NCBI RefSeq assembly: GCF_016595245.1
Contig: NZ_JAENHM010000058.1
Coordinates: 363,519 to 427,518, forward strand
DNA: 64,000 bases
Source: Azospirillum endophyticum
GTDB lineage: Bacteria; Pseudomonadota; Alphaproteobacteria; Azospirillales; Azospirillaceae
Reading direction: 5' to 3'
Within the stretch, counting starts at the first letter, position 1. Each line of letters begins with the position of its first letter. This document shows, in pieces, positions 8,618-16,996 of this stretch. The position numbers and the translations under genes were made by a program. Below the pieces are notes generated by a model. The model was given only the letters and a program-made list of their open reading frames with translations. It searched no databases and was not told the origin of the DNA.

Positions 8618-10182
8618 TGCCGCACCTCGATATTCGGCGTCTCCGACGCGATGGGATTGGGCGTCTCCGACGCGATGGCGGCGACGATGCGCTCCACGCT
8701 GACCTCCCCTCCCCTCAGTTCCGCCACATGGCGGCGGTCGCGCAGCACGACGACGCGGCGGCTGTAGGCGACGATCTCCTCCAGCTCCGACGAGACGACC
8801 AGCAGCGCCATGCCGTCGGCGCACAGCCGCTCGATCAGGCGGATGATCTCGGCATGGGCGCCGACGTCGATGCCGCGCGTCGGCTCGTCAAGGATCAGCA
8901 GCCGCGGCTCGGTCGCCAGCCAGCGTGCCAGCAGCGCCTTCTGCTGGTTGCCGCCCGACAGCAGCTGGATCGGCCGTTCGGCGTCCGGGGTGCGGATGTC
9001 GAGCAGGCGGATGAAGCGGTCGGCGATCTCCTCCTGGCGGCGGCGCGGGATCGGTTTCAGCCAGCCCTGCCGCGCCTGGAGCGCCAGGATGATGTTCTCG
9101 CGCACCGACAGCTCGCCGACGATGCCCTCCTTCTTGCGGTCCTCCGGACAGAAGCCGAAGCCGAGCCGCACGGCGTCGCGCGGCCCCCTCAGCCGCGCCG
9201 GCCGGCCGTCGACCGTCGCCTCGCCCTTGTCGGCACGGTCCATGCCGAAGACCAGCCGCACCGTCTCGGTCCGGCCGGAGCCCAACAGTCCAGCCAGCGC
9301 CACCACCTCGCCGGGACGGATATCGAGGTCGAAGGGCTCGACGCTGCGCGCCTTGCCGAATCCCTTGAAGCTGGCCAGCGGCGGACGGCTGTCCAGCTCC
9401 GCCGGGCCGAGGTCGATGCGGTGGGCCGCCGCCTCCAGCTCCCGCCCCAGCATCATGGCGACGAGGTCGAGGCGCGGCAGGTCCGCCGTGCGCCGCTCGC
9501 CGACCAGCCGGCCGTTGCGCAGGACGGTGATGCTGTCGCAGACCTCATAGACCTGATCGAGGAAATGGGTGACGAAGACGATGCCGATCCCGCGCGACCG
9601 CAGGGTCCGCATCACCTTGAACAGCACCGCCACCTCCTGCGCGTCGAGGCTGGCGGTCGGCTCGTCGAGGATCAGCACCTTGGCCGACATGTCGACCGCG
9701 CGGGCGATGGCGATGATCTGCTGCGTCGCCACCGAGAAGCGACCGAGCGGGGCCGTCACGTCGACGGACAGGCCGTAGGGCTGCAGCACCGCCCGCGCCC
9801 GCCGCCGCATGGCGCCGCGGTCGACCAGCCCCCAGCGCATCGGCTGGCGGCCCAGGAACAAATTCTCCGCCACCGACAGGTTCGGCAGCAGGTTGACCTC
9901 CTGATAGACGGTGCCGATGTGCAGGCGCTGCGCCTCTTCGACCCCGCGCGGCGCGATCTCCCGCCCCTCCAGCGCCACGGTACCACCGTCGCGCTGATAG
10001 ACGCCGGTCAGCGTCTTGATCAGGGTCGATTTGCCGGCGCCGTTCTCGCCCAGCAGGGCATGGATCTCGCCATGGCGCAGGGTGAAATCGACGCCGTCGA
10101 GCGCCTGGACCCCCAGAAAGGCCTTCGACAGCCCGCGGATCGCCAGCAGCGGCGCGGAAGGGGGAGCGGTGGACGCCGTCAT
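8614..10182 (-). CDS. ytfR: Sugar ABC transporter ATPase, two fused nucleotide-binding domains
   Basis: 522 residues from MTASTAPPSAP. The first ATPase domain has Walker A GENGAGKST (about residue 43) and Walker B VLILDEPTASLD. The second domain has a degenerate Walker A (LLGSGRTE), signature LLSGGNQQKALLARWL and Walker B LLILDEPTRGID. That arrangement is normal for RbsA/MglA/YtfR ATPases. The gene sits between ytfQ and ytfT. The C terminus carries an in-frame 24-base tandem duplication (ETPNPIAS then ETPNIE), reported separately. A longer reading frame upstream passes through the repeat element and is not likely to be translated. Confidence 0.88.
   Translation of the reverse strand: MTASTAPPSAPLLAIRGLSKAFLGVQALDGVDFTLRHGEIHALLGENGAGKSTLIKTLTGVYQRDGGTVALEGREIAPRGVEEAQRLHIGTVYQEVNLLPNLSVAENLFLGRQPMRWGLVDRGAMRRRARAVLQPYGLSVDVTAPLGRFSVATQQIIAIARAVDMSAKVLILDEPTASLDAQEVAVLFKVMRTLRSRGIGIVFVTHFLDQVYEVCDSITVLRNGRLVGERRTADLPRLDLVAMMLGRELEAAAHRIDLGPAELDSRPPLASFKGFGKARSVEPFDLDIRPGEVVALAGLLGSGRTETVRLVFGMDRADKGEATVDGRPARLRGPRDAVRLGFGFCPEDRKKEGIVGELSVRENIILALQARQGWLKPIPRRRQEEIADRFIRLLDIRTPDAERPIQLLSGGNQQKALLARWLATEPRLLILDEPTRGIDVGAHAEIIRLIERLCADGMALLVVSSELEEIVAYSRRVVVLRDRRHVAELRGGEVSVERIVAAIASETPNPIASETPNIEVRQ
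8636..8678. repeat. 24-bp in-frame tandem duplication at the 3' end of ytfR
   Basis: The 19-base sequence GGCGTCTCCGACGCGATGG occurs at 8636-8654 and again at 8660-8678, a period of 24 bases. It adds eight residues to the extreme C terminus of the ATPase without breaking the frame. Confidence 0.8.
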
Positions 10183-10229
10183 GACGGACCTCGCGGGATG
10201 CGCAAAAAACAATGTGGGCGGTAGAGATG

Positions 10230-10380
10230 CCCTCTCCCGTCCCGGGAGAGGGAGGGACCCGCCGAAGGCGGGAGGGTGAGGGATGATCCGAGGAACCAGA
10301 AGCGCATGGCTTCTTGCACTACCCCTCACCCTTCCCAAGCTCCGCTTGGGCCCCTTCCCTCTCCCGGGACGGGAGAGGGA
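10230..10380. repeat. Composite palindromic intergenic repeat, type A
   Basis: Two palindromes built on CCCTCTCCC-GGGAGAGGG (10230-10252 and 10357-10379) flank inverted arms GGGTGAGGG / CCCCTCACCC and a short core. The same architecture recurs at 57159-57272 and, with the arms turned outward, at 14787-14888. These are REP/BIME-like elements. This copy fills most of the ytfQ-ytfR gap and could form a stable mRNA hairpin, as such elements do after binding-protein genes. Confidence 0.7.
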
Positions 10381-10405
10381 ACCCTCCTGCAACCCTCAAC
10401 CCAGA

Positions 10406-11392
10406 TCAGTAGGCGTCCTTGCGGCGCTCATACTCGGCCTTGGCGGTGTCCGGAGTGAACAGCGCCGATTCCGTCTGGATCCACTTCGGCGGCGCCTTGC
10501 CGTCCTTCTTGAAGGCGATCAGCGCGTCATAGGCCGGGCCGGCCATGTTCGGCGTCAGCTCGACCGTGGCGTTCGCCTCGCCTTCCGACATCGCCTTGAA
10601 GATGTCCGGCACGCCGTCGATGGAGACGACCAGGATGTCCTTGCCCGGCTTCAGGCCGGCTTCCTTGATCGCCTGGATGGCGCCGACGGCCATGTCGTCG
10701 TTGTGGGCGTAGACGGCGCAGATGCCCTTGCCGCCATTCTCGGCCTTGATGAAGCTCTCCATCACCTCTTTGCCCTTGGCGCGGGTGAAGTCGCCGGACT
10801 GGGTGCGGACGATCTTCATCCCCGGATTCTTGGCGACGATCTCGTCGAAGCCCTTCTTGCGGTTGATGGCCGGCGACGAGCCGACGGTGCCCTGCAACTC
10901 GACCACCGCGCATTTGCCCCCGGTCTGCTTGGCCAGCCATTCGCCGGCCACCCGGCCCTCATGCACCGTGTCGGAGGTGACGGCGGTCATGTAGAGGCTC
11001 GGATCCTTGGTCTCGATCTGGCGGTCGAGCAGAACCACCGGGATCTTGGCCTCCTTGGCTTCCTTCAGCACCGAATCCCAGCCGGTCGCCACCACCGGCG
11101 CGATGAAGATCGCATCGACGCCCTGGGCGACGAAGGAGCGCACCGCCTTGATCTGGTTCTCCTGCTTCTGCTGGGCGTCGGAGATCTTCAGGTCGATGCC
11201 GCGCTTGTCGGCCTCCGCCTTGGCGGTCTTGGTCTCGGCCGCGCGCCAGCCCGATTCCGAGCCGATCTGCGAGAAGCCGACGACCAGCTTCTTGTCGGCC
11301 GCCTGGACGGCGCCGAGCCCGCTGAAACCAATCATCAGCGCCGCGGCGGCGGTGGCGGCGGAGATCACCCATTTCCTGGACATCCGAGTCAC
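10406..11392 (-). CDS. ytfQ: Periplasmic sugar-binding protein, YtfQ type
   Basis: 328 residues. An N-terminal signal peptide has a basic start (MTRMSRK), a hydrophobic core and a cleavage region near AVQAADKK. The mature part is a Peripla_BP_4 protein beginning KLVVGFSQIGSESGWRAAET, with AVTSDTVHEGRVAGEWLA and VYAHNDDMAVGAIQAIKEAG. This closely follows the galactofuranose-binding protein YtfQ. It delivers sugar to YtfT/YjfF/YtfR. It is separated from ytfR by a palindromic repeat, consistent with higher expression of the binding protein. Met4 is an alternative start. Upstream lies a copy of the motif shared with the araB and sbpA promoters. Confidence 0.87.
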   Translation of the reverse strand: MTRMSRKWVISAATAAAALMIGFSGLGAVQAADKKLVVGFSQIGSESGWRAAETKTAKAEADKRGIDLKISDAQQKQENQIKAVRSFVAQGVDAIFIAPVVATGWDSVLKEAKEAKIPVVLLDRQIETKDPSLYMTAVTSDTVHEGRVAGEWLAKQTGGKCAVVELQGTVGSSPAINRKKGFDEIVAKNPGMKIVRTQSGDFTRAKGKEVMESFIKAENGGKGICAVYAHNDDMAVGAIQAIKEAGLKPGKDILVVSIDGVPDIFKAMSEGEANATVELTPNMAGPAYDALIAFKKDGKAPPKWIQTESALFTPDTAKAEYERRKDAY

Positions 11393-11523
11393 TCCCTGGA
11401 GTTTTATGGCGAGGATTATTGCAGTGCTTGTGGGATGAGGAAGGCGGCAGGACCGGGCACGGAAAGGTCTTGATCGCAGCTCGGCCCGAATTTGTTGGTA
11501 GAGCCTACTTTAAGGACGCAGAA

Positions 11524-11574
11524 CCATAACTGTCCAATACGATTCTCGACCGATATGATGCCGAAAAGGATATA
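11524..11574 (-). promoter_or_regulatory. Candidate GbpR operator in the ytfQ promoter
   Basis: Read on the minus strand, TCGTATTGGACAGTTATGG lies about 130 bases before the ytfQ start and matches the sbpA promoter copy at 20 of 21 positions (11524-11544). Exactly 14 bases further upstream is TATAT-N8-GCATC (11557-11574), a weaker match to the GATAC-N8-RTATC half found at araB and sbpA. The function as a LysR-type operator is inferred from conservation and spacing. Confidence 0.6.
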
Positions 11575-11593
11575 CCCAGCCCGGCATCCGGTC

Positions 11594-11626
11594 GAAAAAA
11601 TGGCCGGGCAGCAAGGCTGCCCGGCC
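11594..11626 (-). terminator. Rho-independent terminator after the porin gene
   Basis: The perfect stem GGCCGGGCAG/CTGCCCGGCC with a short loop at 11602-11626 is followed on the minus strand by a run of six T (11595-11600). It lies about 170 bases past the porin stop. The rest of 11627-11792 shows no gene. Confidence 0.8.
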
Positions 11627-11792
11627 GTGAGGTGACCCCGCTCCTTGGAAGAACGGGGCCGACGCACCCGAGGGAGAGCGCGCCGGGACGCGCCGCCGTG
11701 GCGGGATGGAGAGGAACACCACGGCGGCACGAAGCCGAATGAGACGGGACAGAGGCCAGGACGTCAGTCGGCCTCCTTGAAGTACGAGGCTC

Positions 11793-12950
11793 TTAGAACG
11801 CCAGATCGGTGCGGATGATGAAGATGTCGCCCTTGTCGCTGTTTGCGGCGACGTCGGAGCTGAGCTTGAAGTGGTTGTATTCCGGGGCGAGGCTGAAGCC
11901 GGGGGCGACGACATATTTGGCGCCGACGGTGATCAGCTCGAACTTGCTGCGGCCGCGGACGGTCAGGTCACCGGCATCCTTGGCGTTCAGGTAGCCGACG
12001 CCGAGCGTCGTGGCGCCGAAGGTGTATTGCGCACCGGCGGTCCAGACGTCCTGCTTCTCGCGGCTGACGATGCCGGGGGTGCTGGACTTGGCATAGCCGC
12101 TGTCGCCCGACCAGGCATAGCTGCCGCCGATCTTGAACCCGCCATAGGCCACCGTCAGGCCGGCATGGGTGGAGGACAGGTCGTCGAAGCTCGCCGCCGG
12201 GATGGTGGTGGAGTTCTTGGCCTGGCCGCCCAGGTAGAACAGGCTGCCGTTGATCGCCACGCCGCCGAAGCTGTTGGTGTAGGTGCCGCCGACTTCATAG
12301 ACGTCGCGGTAGGCGCCGGTGCGGTTGGCCGAGGCGAGCGCCAGCTTGGAGCGGTTGACGTCGGTGTTGCTGCTGTCCGACGACGGCTGGTAGGAGGCGC
12401 CGAGCTTGAAGCCGGCGATTTCCGGCGTCCAGTAGGTGGCGCGGGTGGCGCTGTTGCCGGAGATGAGCGCGCGGATGTTGCCGATGGTGATCGGCGCGTT
12501 GGCCGCGCTGTTGCCGAGCCAGGACGGGAAGGAGCCGTCGACGCCGCCGGTGCCCCAGTCGGACGGGGCGATGATGCCGCTGTCGTCGGACGGGCCGTTC
12601 TCGACGCCCAGATGCAGGACGCCGAAACCGCCGTTGACGAAGATGAAGGCGCGGTCGTTGGTGACGGTGCGGGCGTTGCCGGTGCCGTTCTCCGCCAGCA
12701 GGCGGATGCGGGCGCCGTATTCCAGGCCGTTGTCGGCCTTGGCCTTCGGCGTCACCAGCAGGCGCAGGCGGTTGCGGAACTCGGTGGAACGCTGGCCGGA
12801 GTCGCGGTCCTGGTCGACGTAGCCGCCTTCGAAATAGGCGTCGCCGCCCAGCATGATGTCGAACTTCGACTGGGCGAAGGCCGGAGCGGCTCCCAGGGCG
12901 GAGACAAGCGAAAGGGTGGCTGCGCCAAGCAGCAGAGCTGATCTCACCAT
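11793..12950 (-). CDS. Outer-membrane general porin
   Basis: 385 residues with a clear signal peptide (MVRSALLLGAATLSLVSALG..APAFAQ) and a mature chain made of short amphipathic, Gly/aromatic-rich strands ending in Phe (RTDLAF). That ending is the standard C-terminal signal of outer-membrane beta-barrels. The stretch FRNRLRLLVTPKAKADNGLE and the later VYEVGGTYTNSFGGVAINGS are typical of alphaproteobacterial porins. It lies downstream of araE on the same strand, behind a strong hairpin, and may supply sugar entry through the outer membrane for the surrounding transport genes. Substrate preference cannot be told. Confidence 0.85.
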   Translation of the reverse strand: MVRSALLLGAATLSLVSALGAAPAFAQSKFDIMLGGDAYFEGGYVDQDRDSGQRSTEFRNRLRLLVTPKAKADNGLEYGARIRLLAENGTGNARTVTNDRAFIFVNGGFGVLHLGVENGPSDDSGIIAPSDWGTGGVDGSFPSWLGNSAANAPITIGNIRALISGNSATRATYWTPEIAGFKLGASYQPSSDSSNTDVNRSKLALASANRTGAYRDVYEVGGTYTNSFGGVAINGSLFYLGGQAKNSTTIPAASFDDLSSTHAGLTVAYGGFKIGGSYAWSGDSGYAKSSTPGIVSREKQDVWTAGAQYTFGATTLGVGYLNAKDAGDLTVRGRSKFELITVGAKYVVAPGFSLAPEYNHFKLSSDVAANSDKGDIFIIRTDLAF

Positions 12951-13039
12951 TTGCGTTTCCTCTTAATGCGGTTTGTTTTTGCTTCGATACCTTGGGCGGG
13001 AGCGATGCTTCGGCGATGCGCGGACGCACGCCGTGCCCG

Positions 13040-13074
13040 ACCGCCGGGACCGGCATGTGGCCGGTCCTGGCGGT
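13040..13074. terminator. Strong hairpin between araE and the porin gene
   Basis: A 15-base stem (14 pairs plus one mismatch) with a 5-base loop; the arms begin ACCGCCGGGACCGGC. It lies 90 bases past the araE stop. No U-run follows, so it may be a weak or factor-dependent terminator or an mRNA-stabilising structure. Confidence 0.45.
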
Positions 13075-13163
13075 GCATCCTGCGTCAGCGCTCCCTCTGA
13101 CGCAGTCGTTGCGGGTTGGTATTGCCGGTCAGTTCCGGCCGCCGGTCATTTCAGACCAGCCGG

Positions 13164-14744
13164 TTACTCCTGTCCAAGCGTGCCGTCGATACGCCGCCAG
13201 ATCCCTTGCGGGTTGCCGTCGCGCAGGCTCTCCGGCAACAGGTCGGCGGGGATGTCCTGGTAGCAGACCGGACGGAGGAAGCGGCGGATCGCCAGCGTGC
13301 CGACCGAGGTGCTGCGCGGGTCCGAGGTCGCCGGGAACGGGCCGCCATGCACCATCGCGTGGCAGACCTCCACCCCCGTCGGCCAGCCATTCGCCAGGAT
13401 GCGGCCGGCCTTGCGCTCCAGCGTCGGGATCAGTGCCGCCACCGCGCCCTTGTCCGCCGCGTCCATCTGCAAAGTCGCCGTCAGCTGGCCTTCCAGACGC
13501 TCCGCTACCACCGTCATCGCCGCCACGTCCGGGCAGCGGATCAGCAGCGAAGCCGCGCCGAACACCTCCTCTTGCAACTCCGTGTCCGCCAGGAAAGCCT
13601 CGGCCGTCGCGGTGAAGAAGGCCGCCTGAGCCTGGTTCGGCCCGCTGCAGGCCAGACCGCGCGCCAGCGTCGTCACCGCGCCGCTGCCGGCCAGCTTCGC
13701 CACGCCGGAATCGAAAGCGGCATGGATGCCCGGCGTCAGCATGGTCGAGGCGGCGCTGCCGCCAAGCGCCTCCGTCGCCGCCGCGACGAAGCGGTCGAGC
13801 TCCGGCCCGTCCACCGCCAGCAGGATGCCGGGGTTGGTGCAGAACTGCCCGGCGCCCATGGTCAGCGAGCCGACGAACGCCTTGCCCAGCGCCTCGGCGC
13901 GCGAGGCCAGCGCCGCCGGCATCAGGAAGACCGGGTTGATGCTGCTCATTTCGGCATAGACCGGGATCGGCTCCGGCCGCCTGGCCGCCACCCCCATCAG
14001 CGCCAGCCCGCCGCCACGCGAGCCGGTGAAGCCGACCGCCTTGATCCGCGGATCGGCGACCAGCGCCGTGCCGATCTCCCGACCGTTGCCGAACAGCAGC
14101 GAGAAGACGCCTTCGGGCAGGCCGCAGGATGCCACCGCCGCCTGGACGGCACGGCCGACCAGTTCCGAGGTGCCGGGATGGGCGCCATGGCCCTTGACCA
14201 CCACCGGGCAGCCGGCGGCGAAGGCCGACGCGGTGTCGCCGCCGGCCACCGAGAAGGCGAGCGGAAAGTTCGACGCGCCGAACACGGCGACCGGCCCCAG
14301 CGCGATGTGGCGCTGGCGGATATCGGCGCGCGGCAGCGGCTTGCGCTCGGGCAGGGCCGGGTCGATGCGGGCCTCGACCCAGCTTCCCTCGCGCACGACC
14401 TGGGCGAACAGGCGGAGCTGGCCGAGGGTGCGGCCGCGCTCGCCCTCCAGCCGGGCGCGCGGCAGGCCGGTCTCGGCCATGGCGCGGGTGATCAGGTCGT
14501 CGCCGATGTCGAGGATGTTCTGGGCGACCGTCTCGAGGAAGGCGGCGCGCTGCTCCAGGCCGGTCTCGCGAAAGGTGTCGAAGGCGGCCCAGGCCAGCGC
14601 GCAGGCGCGCTCCACCTCGGCCGCGCCGCCGCCGCCGAAGACGGGGTCGAGCGCCTCGCCGGTGGCCGGGTCGACCGCGCGGAACTCGCTCTGGTTGCCG
14701 CGGTGGGCGCTCGCGCCGATCAGCATCTCGCCGGTGATGGTCAT
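13164..14744 (-). CDS. araE: 2-oxoglutarate semialdehyde dehydrogenase
   Basis: 526 residues of the aldehyde dehydrogenase superfamily. The catalytic Cys302 lies in MGAGQFCTNPG and the general-base Glu265 in PVYAEMSSINP. The coenzyme-binding GASNFPLAFS and VKGHGAHPGTSE segments are typical of the NADP-using alpha-ketoglutaric semialdehyde dehydrogenases, which are longer than most ALDHs. The enzyme completes the non-phosphorylating pentose pathway by oxidising 2-oxoglutarate semialdehyde to 2-oxoglutarate in the cytoplasm. It follows araD on the same strand, separated by a palindromic repeat, so araB-araD-araE is the probable operon. The symbol follows the A. brasilense naming and must not be confused with the E. 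coli arabinose permease. Confidence 0.85.
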   Translation of the reverse strand: MTITGEMLIGASAHRGNQSEFRAVDPATGEALDPVFGGGGAAEVERACALAWAAFDTFRETGLEQRAAFLETVAQNILDIGDDLITRAMAETGLPRARLEGERGRTLGQLRLFAQVVREGSWVEARIDPALPERKPLPRADIRQRHIALGPVAVFGASNFPLAFSVAGGDTASAFAAGCPVVVKGHGAHPGTSELVGRAVQAAVASCGLPEGVFSLLFGNGREIGTALVADPRIKAVGFTGSRGGGLALMGVAARRPEPIPVYAEMSSINPVFLMPAALASRAEALGKAFVGSLTMGAGQFCTNPGILLAVDGPELDRFVAAATEALGGSAASTMLTPGIHAAFDSGVAKLAGSGAVTTLARGLACSGPNQAQAAFFTATAEAFLADTELQEEVFGAASLLIRCPDVAAMTVVAERLEGQLTATLQMDAADKGAVAALIPTLERKAGRILANGWPTGVEVCHAMVHGGPFPATSDPRSTSVGTLAIRRFLRPVCYQDIPADLLPESLRDGNPQGIWRRIDGTLGQE

Positions 14745-14786
14745 GTGGGGTCTCCTTTATGGGCGGGATCGGCTGGCGATTGCCCC

Positions 14787-14888
14787 CACCCCGACCCTCC
14801 CCCGCTGGGCGGGGGAGGGGGTAAGTGCTTGTACGAGGGAGCGGCGGCAGTCCCTCCCCCGCCCAGCGGGGGAGGTTAGGTGGGGGTC
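14787..14888. repeat. Composite palindromic intergenic repeat, arms outward
   Basis: Two CTCCCCC-GGGGGAG palindromes flank a core of about 40 bases. The outer arms read CCCCCACCCCGACC and GGTTAGGTGGGGGTC. This is the type A element with the palindromes inside and the arms outside. It occupies the araD-araE gap. Confidence 0.65.
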
Positions 14889-14904
14889 TAACGCCCTCAA
14901 ACCC

Positions 14905-15831
14905 TCAGCACGCCCAGCGCAACACCAGCGGATCGAGCCGCTTGGCGGCGTCCAGCAGGCCGTCGCGGCTGATCGGATGCGGGTTGGCGGTCGGGTGGCG
15001 CATCGCGTCGGATGCGATGATGCCGCCTTCCTTCATCAGGATCTTGGCGGTGGCGATGCCGCACTGGCGGTTCTCGTGGTTGATCAGCGGCAGCCAGCGC
15101 CCGTAGGCCGCCACCGCCGCCTCGCGGTCGCCGGCCAGATAGGGGTCGACGATCTGGCGGATGCCGTCGGGATAGCCGCCGCCGGTCATCGCGCCGGTGG
15201 CGCCGGCGTCGAGATCGGCCAGCAGGGTGATCGCCTCCTCGCCGTCCCACGGCCCCTCGATGGCATCGCCGCCCAGCTCGATCAGGGTGCGCAGCTTGGC
15301 GGCGGCCTGCGGCACCTCGATCTTGAAGTAGGAGACGTTGGCGATCTCCCGCGCCATCCGCGCCAGCAGCGGGGCGGACAGCGCGGTGCCGCTGACCGGC
15401 GCGTCCTGGATCATGATCGGGATGTCGATGGCGTCGGACACGCGCTGGAAGAACTCGACGATGCCGGCCTCCGGCACGCGGATGGTGGCGCCGTGGTAGG
15501 GCGGCATCACCATCACCATCGCAGCGCCGAGATCCTGGGCGCGGCGGCTGCGGTCGGCGCAGGCGCGGGTGCTGAAATGGGTGGTGGTGACGATCACCGG
15601 CACCCGGTCGGCGACATGGGCCAGCATCGTCTCCATCAGCAGCGTGCGCTCGTCGTCGGTCAGCACGAACTGTTCGGAGAAGTTGGCGAGGATGCACAGG
15701 CCGGTGGAGCCGGCGTCGATCATGAAGTCGACGCAGCGCTTCTGGCCGTCGAGGTCCAGCTCTCCCGATTCGGTGAAGATGGTGGGGACGACGGGGAAGA
15801 CGCCACGATAGGGGCGGGCGCTGGACGACAT
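14905..15831 (-). CDS. araD: L-2-keto-3-deoxyarabonate dehydratase (DapA family)
   Basis: 308 residues from MSSSARPYRGVFPVVPTIFT, a TIM-barrel of the DHDPS/NAL family. The Schiff-base lysine is Lys170 in VSYFKIEVP; the PPYHGATIRVPE and EGPWDGEEAITLLADL segments are specific to the L-KDA dehydratase branch. It converts L-2-keto-3-deoxyarabonate to 2-oxoglutarate semialdehyde. The chosen start has AAGGA ten bases upstream and matches the known family N terminus; an alternative ATG lies six codons upstream (15849) without a clear ribosome site. The 53-base gap after araB supports an operon. The name follows A. brasilense usage, not the E. coli ribulose-phosphate epimerase. Confidence 0.88.
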   Translation of the reverse strand: MSSSARPYRGVFPVVPTIFTESGELDLDGQKRCVDFMIDAGSTGLCILANFSEQFVLTDDERTLLMETMLAHVADRVPVIVTTTHFSTRACADRSRRAQDLGAAMVMVMPPYHGATIRVPEAGIVEFFQRVSDAIDIPIMIQDAPVSGTALSAPLLARMAREIANVSYFKIEVPQAAAKLRTLIELGGDAIEGPWDGEEAITLLADLDAGATGAMTGGGYPDGIRQIVDPYLAGDREAAVAAYGRWLPLINHENRQCGIATAKILMKEGGIIASDAMRHPTANPHPISRDGLLDAAKRLDPLVLRWAC

Positions 15832-15884
15832 GGCGGTAAAATCCTTCATCGAATTCTGGTCGGCGGCCGGCTTTTGATCGGCAA

Positions 15885-16769
15885 TCAGCGGGAAGAGGTT
15901 CCGAAGCGGCAGGGCGGCAGGCCGCGCACCCCCGGATCGCATTCGAACAGCGATCCTGCCAGCGGCTCGTCCTGCCGGCCGTGCGCCGCGGTGGTGATGA
16001 ACAGCCGGTCGAGGTCCGGACCGGCGAAGACGCAGGAGGTGACGCGGGAGACCGGCAGCGCGATCGCGCGGTCCAGCGTGCCGTCGGGACGGAAGCGGCT
16101 GACCCGGGCGCCGTCCCAATGGGCGATCCACAGCCCGCCCTCGGCATCGCAGGTCATGCCGTCGGGATAGCCGTCCGCCTCGCCGAAGCGGATGTGGACG
16201 CGCTTGCCGGACAGGCTGCCGTCGGTGCCGATGTCGAAGGCATAGACCGTCCGCGCCGCGCTGTCGGTGTGGTAGATCGTCCGTCCGTCCGGTGCCGGCG
16301 CCGGCCCGTTGGCGACGGTATAGCCGTCATCGACCTTCGTGACCGTGCCATCGGCGTCGATGCGGTAGAAGCTGCCGGCCGGCGCCTCCTCCGCATCGTC
16401 CATGCTGCCGATCCACAGCCGGCCGTCGCGGTCGGCCTTGCCGTCGTTCAGCCGGTTGCCCGGCCTGTCCGGCTCGATCCGCGCGATCTCCTCGCCGACG
16501 GCGGCGGCCTGCCCCGGCTCCAGCCGCAGCCGGACCACCCGGCGCGAGCGCAACCCCGCGACGAAGCCGTCGCCGTAGGCGCTCTCCACCAGCCAGCAGG
16601 CGGCGTCATCCAGCTCCCACCCCGCCTGCGACCCGTCCGACAGGCCGTGGCGCAGGATGCGGGAACCGCGGATATCGACGAAATAGACGGCATCCTGCCG
16701 CGGAGACCAGAGCGGACCTTCCCCCAGCGACGCCCGGGCCTGCCAGACGCAACGCGCTTCCTGCGCCAT
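15885..16769 (-). CDS. araB: L-arabinolactonase (SMP-30/gluconolactonase family)
   Basis: 294 residues, a six-bladed propeller protein. The metal-site signatures of SMP-30 lactonases are present: the N-terminal Glu in LGEGPLWSP, Asn in NRLNDGKADRDGRLWIGSMD, and Asp in GYPDGMTCDAEGGLWIA. It hydrolyses L-arabinono-gamma-lactone to L-arabonate, the second step of the pathway. It is the first gene of the minus-strand araB-araD-araE unit and is divergent from gbpR. The shared intergenic region holds the two-part motif described at 16903-16947. Galactonolactone may also be a substrate, since the upstream dehydrogenase family accepts both sugars. Confidence 0.87.
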   Translation of the reverse strand: MAQEARCVWQARASLGEGPLWSPRQDAVYFVDIRGSRILRHGLSDGSQAGWELDDAACWLVESAYGDGFVAGLRSRRVVRLRLEPGQAAAVGEEIARIEPDRPGNRLNDGKADRDGRLWIGSMDDAEEAPAGSFYRIDADGTVTKVDDGYTVANGPAPAPDGRTIYHTDSAARTVYAFDIGTDGSLSGKRVHIRFGEADGYPDGMTCDAEGGLWIAHWDGARVSRFRPDGTLDRAIALPVSRVTSCVFAGPDLDRLFITTAAHGRQDEPLAGSLFECDPGVRGLPPCRFGTSSR

Positions 16770-16902
16770 GCCGCTTCACTCCCCCCTCATCTGCTCTTCT
16801 CGTCCCGGCCGGCAACTCCGTCGGCAACCGCGTCAACGGCCCCCGCCGACGGTCATTTTCAAAATTTGTTGACGGCGCAAACGATAAGAGGCCTCTTGAT
16901 AA

Positions 16903-16947
16903 TCGTCCAATACGAAGATCGGCGCTTGCGATACCAAATGTCGTATC
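16903..16947. promoter_or_regulatory. Candidate GbpR operator between araB and gbpR
   Basis: On the minus strand (toward araB) GATAC-N8-GTATC (16930-16947) is followed after exactly 14 bases by TCGTATTGGACGA (16903-16915), itself a palindrome TCGT-N5-ACGA. The same order and spacing occur before sbpA. The first part would be the strong recognition site and the second the activation site near -35, as is usual for LysR regulators. This is inferred, not shown. Confidence 0.65.
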
Positions 16948-16996
16948 TCGACATCTGCGGTCAAGGCGCCACCGCTCCATTCGGAGGCCGCAGTCC

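Noticed and set aside
10230..10380. Repeated palindromes as a possible CRISPR array
   Set aside because: Only two units in inverted orientation with no regular spacers; the same element recurs at unrelated sites.
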